NCBI GenBank assembly: GCA_003526375.1
Contig: DPDG01000008.1
Coordinates: 1-15,056 of the forward strand
DNA from: Lentisphaeria bacterium
GTDB taxonomy: Bacteria; Verrucomicrobiota; Lentisphaeria; Victivallales; UBA1829
Length of the DNA: 15,056 nt
Direction: 5' to 3'
Position 1 is the stretch's first letter, and every line of letters starts with the position of its first letter. Under the pieces are notes generated by a model. It saw only the letters and a list, made by a program, of their open reading frames with translations, searched no databases and was not told the origin of the DNA. The position numbers and the translations under genes were made by a program. Below are positions 1 through 7,595 of the stretch, in pieces.

Positions 1-2958
1 GTGGCATTGAATCAGGTCCGCAAAGCCGGAATTGCCGTGACCGCGCTTTTCACGGCGGCGAATCTGAAAGCTGTGGTTTCGGTTTCCGCAGTTGCGGCGG
101 GAAACTTCCTGCTGGCGGCGGCAGCCAAGGTCGCGGCGGCGGCAATGGTGGCTCTGGGAGCGGTCATGAGCTTTATTGCCGCTCATCCGGTGGCGGTTGC
201 GCTGATTGCGCTGGGAGCGGTTCTGGCTGGTGTGTGCATCTATCTCTCCCGCGCCGGATCCTATACCGCGCAGCTTTCGGACAAGATGAGCACGCTTCGG
301 GAAAAGGGAGACCAGCTCCGCAAAACGGATGAAATCCGCATGGAACGGCTCCAGCAGCTGGCGGCAAAGCAGAAACTGACGAATGCCGAGATGGCGGAAG
401 CCCGTATGCTGGCATCCAAGCTGCAGAAAAAATACGGCGACCTCGGGATCACGATCAGTGACAACGCCATGCGGATTACGGCTCTTTCCAGTGCTGCGGC
501 AAAACTTGGCGAGCTGAAGTTCAAAGTAAGCAACGCCGATGATCTGGAAAAGATGGCGCGACTGGAGGAACTCTCCGTCAAAGTCAGCCTTGAATTGGAT
601 GAACAGAATGAAGCGGCTGCTCTGATCGAAGAACTCTCCGCCAAATACGGCGCACTTGGACTGGAAGTGGATCACGCACGGGGAAGGATTCGTGCATTGT
701 CGGAAGAAGCCGAGCGTCTGGAGGGGATCAAACTCTCAACGAAAATTGACGCAGGCGACCTGCCGAAGTTCGATCAGCTGAAAGCTCTTTCCATGGAGCT
801 GGATCTGACGATTCCGCAACAGAATGATGCGGAACGCCTGATCGGAGAACTGTCAAAAAAATACGGCGATCTCGGATTGGTTGTAAACCGGACAACGGGA
901 CAGATTGAACGTCTGAACACCGTAGCCGGAGCGATCAGTGACCTCTCATTCAAAGTTCGCGGAAGTGAGGATATCGAAAAGCTCAATCGTCTGAAAGCCC
1001 TCTCCATTCAGGCAAAATTGGATGTGCAGGGGCAGGAAGAGGCGGAGCGGCTGATTTCCGAGCTGGAAGCGAAATACGGCTCATTGGGAATGACTGTGGA
1101 CAAGGTCTCTGGAAAGATTGCAGCCATGAATGCGGAGAGTGCCCGCATCGGAGCCATGGAGCTTTCTGTCAAGGACAGCGGCGACCTTGACAAGTTGCGG
1201 GAATTGAAAGCGTTGTCACTGGAAGTCTCACTGGATGTTGATCAGCAGAATGACGCGGAACGCCTGATCGGAGAACTGTCGAAGAAATACGGCGATCTCG
1301 GAGTTGCGGTCGACCGGACTGCGGGAAAGATCGTCAAGCTCAACAGCGTCGCGGCAAATCTCCGGGACCTTTCCCTCAAAGTCTCCGGAACGGAGGACGC
1401 GGACAAGGTCAGCCGTCTGCAGACACTTTCTCAAATGCCGAAGCTGGACGTGTCCGGAATTGCGGAGGCAAACACCCTGCTGGAACAGCTCAGAGCAAAA
1501 TACGGCGACCTCGGACTTTCCGTGGATACGGCCAGGGGACGTATCGTCGCCTTGACGGAAGCACAAAGGCAATTTACCGCAGCCGCACAAATCATTCAAA
1601 CCGGAAACGATCCGCAGAAGGAGGCGCATCTTGCTCAGCTGGAACGGCTCAAGCAGTTGGCGGAACAGGAAAAGCTGACCGCTGCGGAACAGCAGGAAGC
1701 GCAAACCATCGTCAATGCGCTGAACGGAGCCTACAACGACCTCGGGCTCGGAATCGATACGATCACCGGGAAACTGAATCTTGCCGCTTCGGCACAGGAC
1801 AAGTTCAATGAAGCCATGAAAGCTGCGACACTTGGAGAGCTGGATGCGGAAATCGCCGAACTGGAAGCCAACCTCAAAGAGCTCCAGGCGGAAGATGAGG
1901 CACTGCTCTCTTACTGGAATCACAACCTCTGGTCGCAGATCTCCGGCAGGCAGGAAGAAGCGCAGAAGAAAATCGAAGCCAACGGAGAACGAGCATCCGC
2001 TTATCGGCAGAAAATCTGGGCATTGCGGAAACGCCGTCAGGCGGTTCAGGAAGGCAAGCCCGGCGCAACAACCGGAGAAGAAGGGAAAACAGCGACCACG
2101 GAGGAAAAAGTCGAGGCGGAAAAACAACGCCGACAGGCGGCATCCGACAACGCGGACGCCGCCGCAAAACGTGTCGCCGAAATTGACAAACAGCTTGCAC
2201 GGGAACGCAAAACTGAACTTGAAAACGAGATCGACGACATCATTGCGCTTCGCGACGAATACAAACAGCTGATTCAGACGATGCTGAATTATGAGAAGGC
2301 CAAGCCGGAAAAAGAACAGGACAAGGCGAAGATCGCGGAACTGGAGGGGAAACTCGCCGGAGCGGATCAGACAGCGGAAGACCGGATCGCCAAGGCACGG
2401 GAAAAAGCCGCTCGGAAAATGAAGGAAGATGTTGCCTCCTATCAGGAGCGCTTTCAGGAGTCCGAACAGAGCATTCAGGATCGGCGCACCGAAGCGGCGC
2501 AGGATCGAAAAATCGATGAAACGCTGAGAAGCGACCCAGCCGCCGGACAGCAGATGCTGGAAGGATTGATTGCTCAATATCAGAAAGATGCGGCGGCGGC
2601 AAAAGCGCAGTTTGAAAAGGAACTTCAGGATGCGCAGGCGGACGGCAAAATCGATGATGACGAACGAAAAAAACTCGATGACGCTCACAGCGCATACACC
2701 CGGGCGGAGTCGATGGTGGACAAATATTCCGACCGCCTGCGTTCGGCTCAGGAAGGAACAGCCGGAGCTGCGGAACGGACTCAGGTAAGCGGAAGTTTTC
2801 TTGCTTCGGCATTGCAGGCGATGCTCGGTGGAGGCGGGACAGAGGCGGAACGGACAGCGAACGCCACAGAACAGATGGTGCGCCAGAGCAAAGAGACGAA
2901 CAAGCTTTTGAAACGAATGGACAACGCATCCGGCACAACGACACTGGCATACAAATAA
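1..2958 (+). CDS. Phage tail tape-measure protein, C-terminal part (5' end outside window)
   Basis: This reading frame is open from the first base and ends at TAA 2956-2958. The GTG at base 1 is probably not the true start, so at least 985 residues are seen of a longer protein. Tape-measure proteins set tail length and sit inside the tail tube until DNA ejection. Visible order: two alanine-rich hydrophobic segments (about residues 44-61 and 63-82), seven repeats of about 71 residues (about 113-620), then a long charged helical region (about 620-925) rich in Glu, Lys, Gln and Ala. The tail resembles the usual tape-measure C-terminus, with ERTANATEQMVRQSKETN. Great length, hydrophobic segments, internal repeats, coiled-coil character and position ahead of tail-fibre genes all agree with the call. 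No peptidase or lysozyme domain was recognised in the visible part. Confidence 0.85.
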   Translation: MALNQVRKAGIAVTALFTAANLKAVVSVSAVAAGNFLLAAAAKVAAAAMVALGAVMSFIAAHPVAVALIALGAVLAGVCIYLSRAGSYTAQLSDKMSTLREKGDQLRKTDEIRMERLQQLAAKQKLTNAEMAEARMLASKLQKKYGDLGITISDNAMRITALSSAAAKLGELKFKVSNADDLEKMARLEELSVKVSLELDEQNEAAALIEELSAKYGALGLEVDHARGRIRALSEEAERLEGIKLSTKIDAGDLPKFDQLKALSMELDLTIPQQNDAERLIGELSKKYGDLGLVVNRTTGQIERLNTVAGAISDLSFKVRGSEDIEKLNRLKALSIQAKLDVQGQEEAERLISELEAKYGSLGMTVDKVSGKIAAMNAESARIGAMELSVKDSGDLDKLRELKALSLEVSLDVDQQNDAERLIGELSKKYGDLGVAVDRTAGKIVKLNSVAANLRDLSLKVSGTEDADKVSRLQTLSQMPKLDVSGIAEANTLLEQLRAKYGDLGLSVDTARGRIVALTEAQRQFTAAAQIIQTGNDPQKEAHLAQLERLKQLAEQEKLTAAEQQEAQTIVNALNGAYNDLGLGIDTITGKLNLAASAQDKFNEAMKAATLGELDAEIAELEANLKELQAEDEALLSYWNHNLWSQISGRQEEAQKKIEANGERASAYRQKIWALRKRRQAVQEGKPGATTGEEGKTATTEEKVEAEKQRRQAASDNADAAAKRVAEIDKQLARERKTELENEIDDIIALRDEYKQLIQTMLNYEKAKPEKEQDKAKIAELEGKLAGADQTAEDRIAKAREKAARKMKEDVASYQERFQESEQSIQDRRTEAAQDRKIDETLRSDPAAGQQMLEGLIAQYQKDAAAAKAQFEKELQDAQADGKIDDDERKKLDDAHSAYTRAESMVDKYSDRLRSAQEGTAGAAERTQVSGSFLASALQAMLGGGGTEAERTANATEQMVRQSKETNKLLKRMDNASGTTTLAYK
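337..1860 (+). repeat. Seven tandem ~71-residue repeats inside the tape-measure gene
   Basis: Each unit contains a core like AERLIGELSKKYGDLG followed by a short D-x-x-x-G-x-I segment and a helix ending in L-S-x-K-V. The core tyrosines are at residues 145, 216, 288, 359, 430, 501 and 578, so spacing is 71, 72, 71, 71, 71 and 77. The third and fifth units are nearly identical at DNA level: 820-876 and 1246-1302 match at 54 of 57 bases, and all three differences are synonymous third positions. This points to recent duplication or gene conversion between units. Confidence 0.9.
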
Positions 2959-2971
2959 GGAGACGGATTCC

Positions 2972-3793
2972 ATGGCAAGAGTGGAGCAAAGTTATACAGA
3001 ACATTCCAAAAGCATAGATAAAAACGGGAAATACACAAGCGCGGAAATTCCCTATCTGGTTTTTGATGCGGCGGATGAGGATGAAGCTCTTGCCGCTGTG
3101 CTGGCAAGCGCCCCGGCAAGCTGCCGGGAATTGCCCCTTGAAAGCATCGAAATTGACGAGCGCGCAAATGAAACGACCTACCGGGTGAATGCCATCTACC
3201 GGGAAGAAGAGGTTTCGGCAGTTCCTGACAGTGACGATGATGACGATGAATCCCCCACGCTGAGTTTTGATTGCGGAGGCGGAACAAAACATCTCCTTTA
3301 CAGCCTTGCCCAGAAAAAAGTGTATGGCGACAAGGATGCCGGCGGCGCGATCGGATGGAACGGCAAATCCGGTGACGACTGTGAAATCGCGGGGGTTGAT
3401 ATTCCCACAGCTCAGCTGCGTGAGACCTACACGAAGCAAATGCGGATCAGCCGTCTGACAACCTCCTACAAACGAAGCGTCGCTTCGCTGGTCGGAAAGG
3501 TCAATTCAGGCTCATTCAAGGGCTGGTCGGCGGGAGAAGTAATGTTTCTCGGCATGAGTTATTCGACGCCTGCAAAAAAGGCCAGCAAAGTGACAGTGAC
3601 ATTCAATTTTGCCATTCAGCCCAATGAATCCAATGTGAAAATCGGCGGACACAGCGTCAGCAAAAAAGGGTTTGAGTATGCCTGGGCAATCAGTAAAAGT
3701 GTCGCAGCAGGCGGAGCCCCGAAAATCGAGGTTGAGGGCATCTACGTCGATCAGGTCTGTGAATACGCCTCGTTCAGCGCACTGGGGTTGTGA
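2972..3793 (+). CDS. Putative tail/baseplate structural protein after the tape measure
   Basis: This encodes 273 residues. The start is ATG 2972, with AAGGAG at 2957-2962 overlapping the tape-measure stop codon. It has no signal peptide or membrane segment. The N-terminal ~80 residues look like an alpha/beta domain with an acidic patch. They are followed by an aspartate-rich linker (about residues 86-94) and a second part beginning LSFDCGGGTKHLLYSL. The second part continues with a DIPTAQ...ETY segment, FKGWSAGEVMFLGMS and a beta-rich VTFNFAIQPN region. From recall, proteins of this layout occur directly after tape-measure genes in other phages. The position fits a tail-tip or distal-tail component. 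The precise role is not known, and the family assignment is inference. Confidence 0.6.
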   Translation: MARVEQSYTEHSKSIDKNGKYTSAEIPYLVFDAADEDEALAAVLASAPASCRELPLESIEIDERANETTYRVNAIYREEEVSAVPDSDDDDDESPTLSFDCGGGTKHLLYSLAQKKVYGDKDAGGAIGWNGKSGDDCEIAGVDIPTAQLRETYTKQMRISRLTTSYKRSVASLVGKVNSGSFKGWSAGEVMFLGMSYSTPAKKASKVTVTFNFAIQPNESNVKIGGHSVSKKGFEYAWAISKSVAAGGAPKIEVEGIYVDQVCEYASFSALGL

Positions 3794-3795
3794 TC

Positions 3796-4587
3796 ATGGC
3801 TTATTTTCCTGATGTCAGCGCAGGAGACACATTCATCCCGAATGCTCTCCTGAGCAACAATGTCCGCCGTCTGGTCAATACGCTGAACGGTTTCAATGCC
3901 AAACCGATGCTTGCCACAGGTGGTATGATCCGGATTCAAGTTTACAACAATTCTTCATCGGTCTTGAAGAGCGGTTGTGCAGTAAACTTCTCCGAGAACG
4001 GTCAACTCTGCGATGACGCGGTTCCAGCAGAAGCATTCAGCGATCCTTTGAAACCATGGGGAGTAATCGTCAATGATCTGGAATCGAAAGCACTGGGGAG
4101 TTGCATTCTGTGCGGTCCCGCCCGGGTTTCTCTTTCCGGAAGTGGAGCTTATGCAAGTCCAAGCAAATCCAATCCGGAGGTTTTCACCAGGGGGACGACC
4201 GGAGCTCCAGTTATCTTCGCATCCGGTGGGAAAGGCATTGTACTTCTGGGCGCAAGCAGCCAGGACAATTATGATGGGCCCTTTGCGCTATCCTATGATA
4301 CGGAAAATCGTCAACTGACAGTCAATGCAGGCTATCTCTTACGTAACGGGGAGTTTCTTGAGGTTGCAGAAAAGAAGCTCTCTGCACAGAATGGAATTGT
4401 GTGCGTCTGCAGTACGATTGACAGCAGCGGGAAATGGTCAACCCCGGAAATCAAAATTGCCACTCCGGGGCAATACAACTACCCGATCGGGAGTTGCGAG
4501 GTCAGTGGAGATTCTGTAACGATCTGTTCTTTCCGTGTGCCCGTGGCAATTCTCCTCAGTGTGGAAGTCTGCGATACAACGGAGTAA
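3796..4587 (+). CDS. Putative virion protein, beta-rich, decoration-like
   Basis: This encodes 263 residues beginning MAYFPDVSAGDTFIPN. ATG 3796 is preferred, with GGGG at 3784-3787 eight bases upstream. An in-frame GTG at 3790 overlaps the previous stop and would add two residues. The protein has no signal or membrane segment. It is rich in Gly, Ser, Val and Cys and looks all-beta. The middle (about residues 48-150) has the rhythm of small capsid-decoration (DUF2190-like) folds: a loop with a free-cysteine segment, then GVIVND, then a valine/serine-rich strand, then KGIVLLGA. The C-terminal third resembles a fibre-tip beta domain. No enzyme motif is seen. The neighbourhood makes it a tail-associated structural protein, but the specific role is inference. 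Confidence 0.55.
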   Translation: MAYFPDVSAGDTFIPNALLSNNVRRLVNTLNGFNAKPMLATGGMIRIQVYNNSSSVLKSGCAVNFSENGQLCDDAVPAEAFSDPLKPWGVIVNDLESKALGSCILCGPARVSLSGSGAYASPSKSNPEVFTRGTTGAPVIFASGGKGIVLLGASSQDNYDGPFALSYDTENRQLTVNAGYLLRNGEFLEVAEKKLSAQNGIVCVCSTIDSSGKWSTPEIKIATPGQYNYPIGSCEVSGDSVTICSFRVPVAILLSVEVCDTTE

Positions 4588-4592
4588 GTGAT

Positions 4593-5027
4593 ATGGCGGA
4601 GAATCAAACAGTTGCCGTGTATCTATGGAAAAATCGGAACAGCGGCACAATCATCAAAAAACGAAAAAACGGACGTTTGATCGTTTGCTGGGTCTGTCCC
4701 TGCTGCCGTCCCCGAGTCATCGCATCTAAAATTACAAACAAAAGCAATGGAACAGAGCGCTGGGATTTGAGAGCCTATCAAGGGGACCGTGTCGGTCTGC
4801 CAGGTGGGCGTTGGCGCATCCGTGATGTTGGAGAATCCCATCATAACAATTCCGATGCCTCATGTTCCGGCACAATCTATAACAGCGGGACAATTGACCG
4901 GAACGGTAAGTTGACCGGACTGCCCGCCGAATTCGTATCCGGATACAATTATAACGGATACATGGAATTGCAGCAAGGATGCGTCCGGGAAAACGGAAGC
5001 ATTGAATGGCCTTGCCCCAACGGATAA
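4593..5027 (+). CDS. Hypothetical small tail-operon protein with a Cys cluster
   Basis: This encodes 144 residues beginning MAENQTVAVYLWKN. The start ATG 4593 follows GGAG at 4581-4584, which overlaps the stop of the previous gene. An upstream in-frame ATG at 4434 would run deep inside that gene and is less likely. A compact cluster C32-W-V-C35-P-C37-C38 follows a basic KKRKNGR stretch. Two more cysteines lie near the C-terminus, in QGC and WPCPNG. The remainder is rich in Asn, Gly and Tyr and could be beta-structured. The cluster could bind a metal or form disulfides, but no family is recognised. Its place in the tail operon suggests a virion or assembly protein. Confidence 0.6.
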   Translation: MAENQTVAVYLWKNRNSGTIIKKRKNGRLIVCWVCPCCRPRVIASKITNKSNGTERWDLRAYQGDRVGLPGGRWRIRDVGESHHNNSDASCSGTIYNSGTIDRNGKLTGLPAEFVSGYNYNGYMELQQGCVRENGSIEWPCPNG

Positions 5028-5034
5028 TCATCAT

Positions 5035-5040
5035 GGAGGA
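5035..5040 (+). promoter_or_regulatory. Ribosome binding site that selects the start at 5044
   Basis: GGAGGA lies three to four bases before ATG 5044. It favours this start over an in-frame ATG at 5002, which lies inside the previous gene and has only a weak upstream purine stretch. Confidence 0.6.
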
Positions 5041-5043
5041 AGC

Positions 5044-5784
5044 ATGTTTCAATTTACGGATTCACGTTTTACACACATGCCGTTCGCCGCCGTGCGACCG
5101 GATGGCGGTGCGGAAGAGTTCTGCTGCATCCCGGTGGACGGGCTCTGGAAACTCTATCATTTCACTGGGAAAAAATGGAAACGAATCCGAACCGGGCTTC
5201 CGGAAGATGCAACGGAATGTGCTCCTTGTGCTGATTTTGAGGATGGGATTTGGAAAATCTCATTTATTGCCGGAGGCTGGAAAGGAGACCGGCGCTTCCG
5301 CCTTTACAGGATGTATGGGCTTCATGGGGAAGTGATGGCCCAGCAATCTGCCGATGTCGGTTTTGTTCACAAGAACTGCGTTGCTTATGCAAGTCGTCGC
5401 GGACCTCTTTTTCTCGTGGAACCATGTCGCAGAATAATTCTCACGTTTCATGGCGTTGAATTTCTCTATCGCGTCTCCTATGATCCATTCGAACCGAACC
5501 GCCTGTTGATTTCAGGTCAATATCCAGGTGGAGAAATTTTTTCCTGGAGCTACAAGCCTGGACTTCATCAGCTGCATGAAATCATTGCGGATGGCGTCCC
5601 GGCCTATAAGTGTGCGTTTTTCCATGACTGTTATTACGCGAAACGGGTTGCTGGCTTTGAAGAAAGGAAAATAATTTCTGCCTCAGATGTGAATCTGTCT
5701 CCTCTTCCTGCGGAGCATTTCATTACCGAAACAGAAGAACTGACTTATTCAATGTCGGGGAATGGAGATTTCAATGAGTTGTAA
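5044..5784 (+). CDS. Hypothetical tail-operon protein (246 aa)
   Basis: This encodes 246 residues beginning MFQFTDSRFTHMPF; the start is chosen for the GGAGGA just upstream. There is no signal peptide or membrane segment. The protein is rich in aromatic residues and Gly, with successive strand-like stretches such as LWKLYHFTGKKWKRI, GIWKISFIAGGWKGD, GPLFLVEP and NRLLISGQYPGGEIFSW. This spacing could reflect repeated beta sheets, as in a small beta-propeller or beta-sandwich, but that is only an impression. About ten cysteines are spread along it. The gene overlaps the next one by 11 bases, which suggests translational coupling. No family is recognised. Its location between tail genes suggests a structural or assembly role. 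Confidence 0.6.
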   Translation: MFQFTDSRFTHMPFAAVRPDGGAEEFCCIPVDGLWKLYHFTGKKWKRIRTGLPEDATECAPCADFEDGIWKISFIAGGWKGDRRFRLYRMYGLHGEVMAQQSADVGFVHKNCVAYASRRGPLFLVEPCRRIILTFHGVEFLYRVSYDPFEPNRLLISGQYPGGEIFSWSYKPGLHQLHEIIADGVPAYKCAFFHDCYYAKRVAGFEERKIISASDVNLSPLPAEHFITETEELTYSMSGNGDFNEL

Positions 5785-6145
5785 CTGCCATGGGAAATCC
5801 GGGATTTCCGTTTCACGCACTTCGCCCTACGATCAATGCAGCGCCTGCGCAAAAAAACACACGGTGAAGGCATGGAACCTGTTTCACGAATTTACATACA
5901 CCGACGATAACCGTGACGTTATTTCCGGTCAACTCCGACTTGCGGCAGACCATCTCATGTTTGAACATCGTGACACAGCATTGCTTGCGCGAAATCTGGC
6001 AATTCTGATTGAGGAGAACCGTGATGCTGAAATCGGCGAAGGATGGAATGAACTTCTGGATGCTGTCCGCAGTGCATTCCGCAATGACCATCCAGAGTGT
6101 GCGGATCGTCTGGCGCAGCTTGAAAATCAGAAGGAGACAAGTTGA
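5774..6145 (+). CDS. Small conserved phage protein with an N-terminal Cys4 motif
   Basis: This encodes 123 residues beginning MSCNCHGKSG. ATG 5774 has GGAG at 5764-5767, a better spacing than the in-frame ATG at 5762. The N-terminus carries C-x-C at residues 3 and 5 and a second pair in DQCSACAKKH, which together could form a small zinc site. The rest is predicted helical: KAWNLFHEFTYTDDNRD, then GQLRLAADHLMFE, then a leucine-rich helical C-terminus. From recall, small phage proteins with an SPYDxCxxC..KH segment followed by YTDDNR and GxLRxAxxHL occur near tail-fibre genes in gut phages, with no assigned function. The stop overlaps the next start (TGATG). Confidence 0.65.
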   Translation: MSCNCHGKSGISVSRTSPYDQCSACAKKHTVKAWNLFHEFTYTDDNRDVISGQLRLAADHLMFEHRDTALLARNLAILIEENRDAEIGEGWNELLDAVRSAFRNDHPECADRLAQLENQKETS

Positions 6146-7593
6146 TGCAGAACATCATTTTTTATGTTGCGGCAAATGAAACACTTGCTGCAGTCCGGGA
6201 TTATGCCAACGCGAAAAATGCCACAGCCCCGACACTTGTCCGAGGGGCAGCCTGCTGCTTGAAAATGCGCCTCTTCGCGAATTCCGACGGCACGGAACCT
6301 TACCCAATGGAAGATCTCAGTTCGGTGGTAAGCTGGAGCTGGGCCATGGACTCTGACTTCGATGCGGCGACTGCATATAAACTTGTCGGAGACAATGAAA
6401 ATATCACCCTTGCCTCGATCGAGGGAGAGATTGACGGAGAGGTACTTTCTTATACAGAGATCTCAATCCCGATGACGCATATGAACACGGCAGAACTGGC
6501 GGAATGGCTCGGAACCCGCGAAAGCCAGAACACTCTTGCTGGTGAACTCTGCGGATATGACGCTTCCGGTGAGCTGATTTTTATCCTGCAGGTGAAATCG
6601 TTCACGATTCGCAACCGGATCACGAGCTTATCCGATCCTCTTGACCTTGCGACAGAATATCTGACAGAAGCACAGGTGCGCGCTCTGATCGCTGCCGGCT
6701 TAGAATGTCAGTTCAGCGTTTCCGGTGACGAATGGCACGATAAACAAAGTGCGTCGGATCTTTTTCTCCGTTTGCGAAGTCGGGGAAATGACGCGGGAGT
6801 TTGGAGCGATCCGATCCAGCTGCTTACGGGGCCTAAAGGCGATCCCGGAAAGGATTCCTTTTGTTATGTTGCCTATGCATCGGACGCGGCAGGAACAGGA
6901 TTCAGTCTCACCCCATCCAACGCCTTGAAATTCCGCGCGGAAATTCACGTCGCAGAAGAGATTCCAGAACCCGGAGCAGAAGATTTCGGCAATGCTGTCT
7001 GGGTAAAATATCTTGGGGATGATGGTCAAGGGGTCGGCGACATGGTAAAAACGGTCTACGACACTGATGACGACGGGAAAGTAAATGCCTCACAAGAAGC
7101 TGATCATTCAGCAAAGGCGGATTCTGTACCATGGAGCGGAATCACAGATAAACCGTCGACTTACACGCCTGCCGCGCACGAACACACAATGAGCGGAATC
7201 TCCGATCCCGTATTTCAGAAGGTGTATCTCGTGGCAAATCCCAAAACTCTTTATCTGGATTCTCCTATTGTGAAGAATACCAGCGTGAACGGCTCCGGTA
7301 CTATCGAACTGGAATTTACCGCGATCCAGACGAAAGTCGGTGGATCGGCATATTCGATCGGAATGAATGAAATGTTGACGTGGGAGTACCATGTTCCATG
7401 CAGTGTTCGAGTAACCGGAGTTTCGCTTGGAAGCCTGAACTGTTCCATGGTAGGAATTCATATTCCCGAAACGCTGGAACTTTCCAACAATAATCGGACA
7501 TATCATGTGTTTGTCATTCGCGCTCTACGCAAGGACGGCGCGATCAACAACGTCTGCTTTCAGGCAAATTATGCCTATTCCTATGAGGGGTAA
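6145..7593 (+). CDS. Tail-fibre / baseplate-fibre protein with collagen-like stretch
   Basis: This encodes 482 residues beginning MQNIIFYVAANETL. The start ATG 6145 overlaps the previous stop, with AAGGAG at 6131-6136. Residues 1 to about 165 form an N-terminal domain of the kind that attaches a fibre to a baseplate. A short collagen-like run, GPKGDPGKD, starts at residue 229. Around residue 305 comes an Asp-rich loop, YDTDDDGKVNASQEADHS. It is followed by a typical fibre-shaft motif, WSGITDKPSTYTPAAHEH, where histidines may bind metal in a trimer. The last ~120 residues are a beta-rich head and a candidate receptor-binding domain. These shaft motifs are common in long and side tail fibres. 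No chaperone domain is seen at the C-terminus. Confidence 0.8.
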   Translation: MQNIIFYVAANETLAAVRDYANAKNATAPTLVRGAACCLKMRLFANSDGTEPYPMEDLSSVVSWSWAMDSDFDAATAYKLVGDNENITLASIEGEIDGEVLSYTEISIPMTHMNTAELAEWLGTRESQNTLAGELCGYDASGELIFILQVKSFTIRNRITSLSDPLDLATEYLTEAQVRALIAAGLECQFSVSGDEWHDKQSASDLFLRLRSRGNDAGVWSDPIQLLTGPKGDPGKDSFCYVAYASDAAGTGFSLTPSNALKFRAEIHVAEEIPEPGAEDFGNAVWVKYLGDDGQGVGDMVKTVYDTDDDGKVNASQEADHSAKADSVPWSGITDKPSTYTPAAHEHTMSGISDPVFQKVYLVANPKTLYLDSPIVKNTSVNGSGTIELEFTAIQTKVGGSAYSIGMNEMLTWEYHVPCSVRVTGVSLGSLNCSMVGIHIPETLELSNNNRTYHVFVIRALRKDGAINNVCFQANYAYSYEG

Positions 7594-7595
7594 TT

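Noticed and set aside
1228..2973. Long open frame on the minus strand (581 codons)
   Set aside because: It lies fully antisense to the repeat and coiled-coil part of the tape-measure gene. Its translation is rich in Phe, Leu, Cys and Arg, as expected for the reverse strand of Glu/Lys-rich codons, and it has no recognisable domain.
2240..3439. Minus-strand open frame of 399 codons
   Set aside because: It spans the end of one tail gene and the start of another. Its composition is unlike a real protein and both plus-strand genes are well supported.
4434..4592. Upstream extension of the 4593 gene
   Set aside because: The extra codons lie inside the preceding gene in another phase. The GGAG at 4581-4584 clearly serves ATG 4593.
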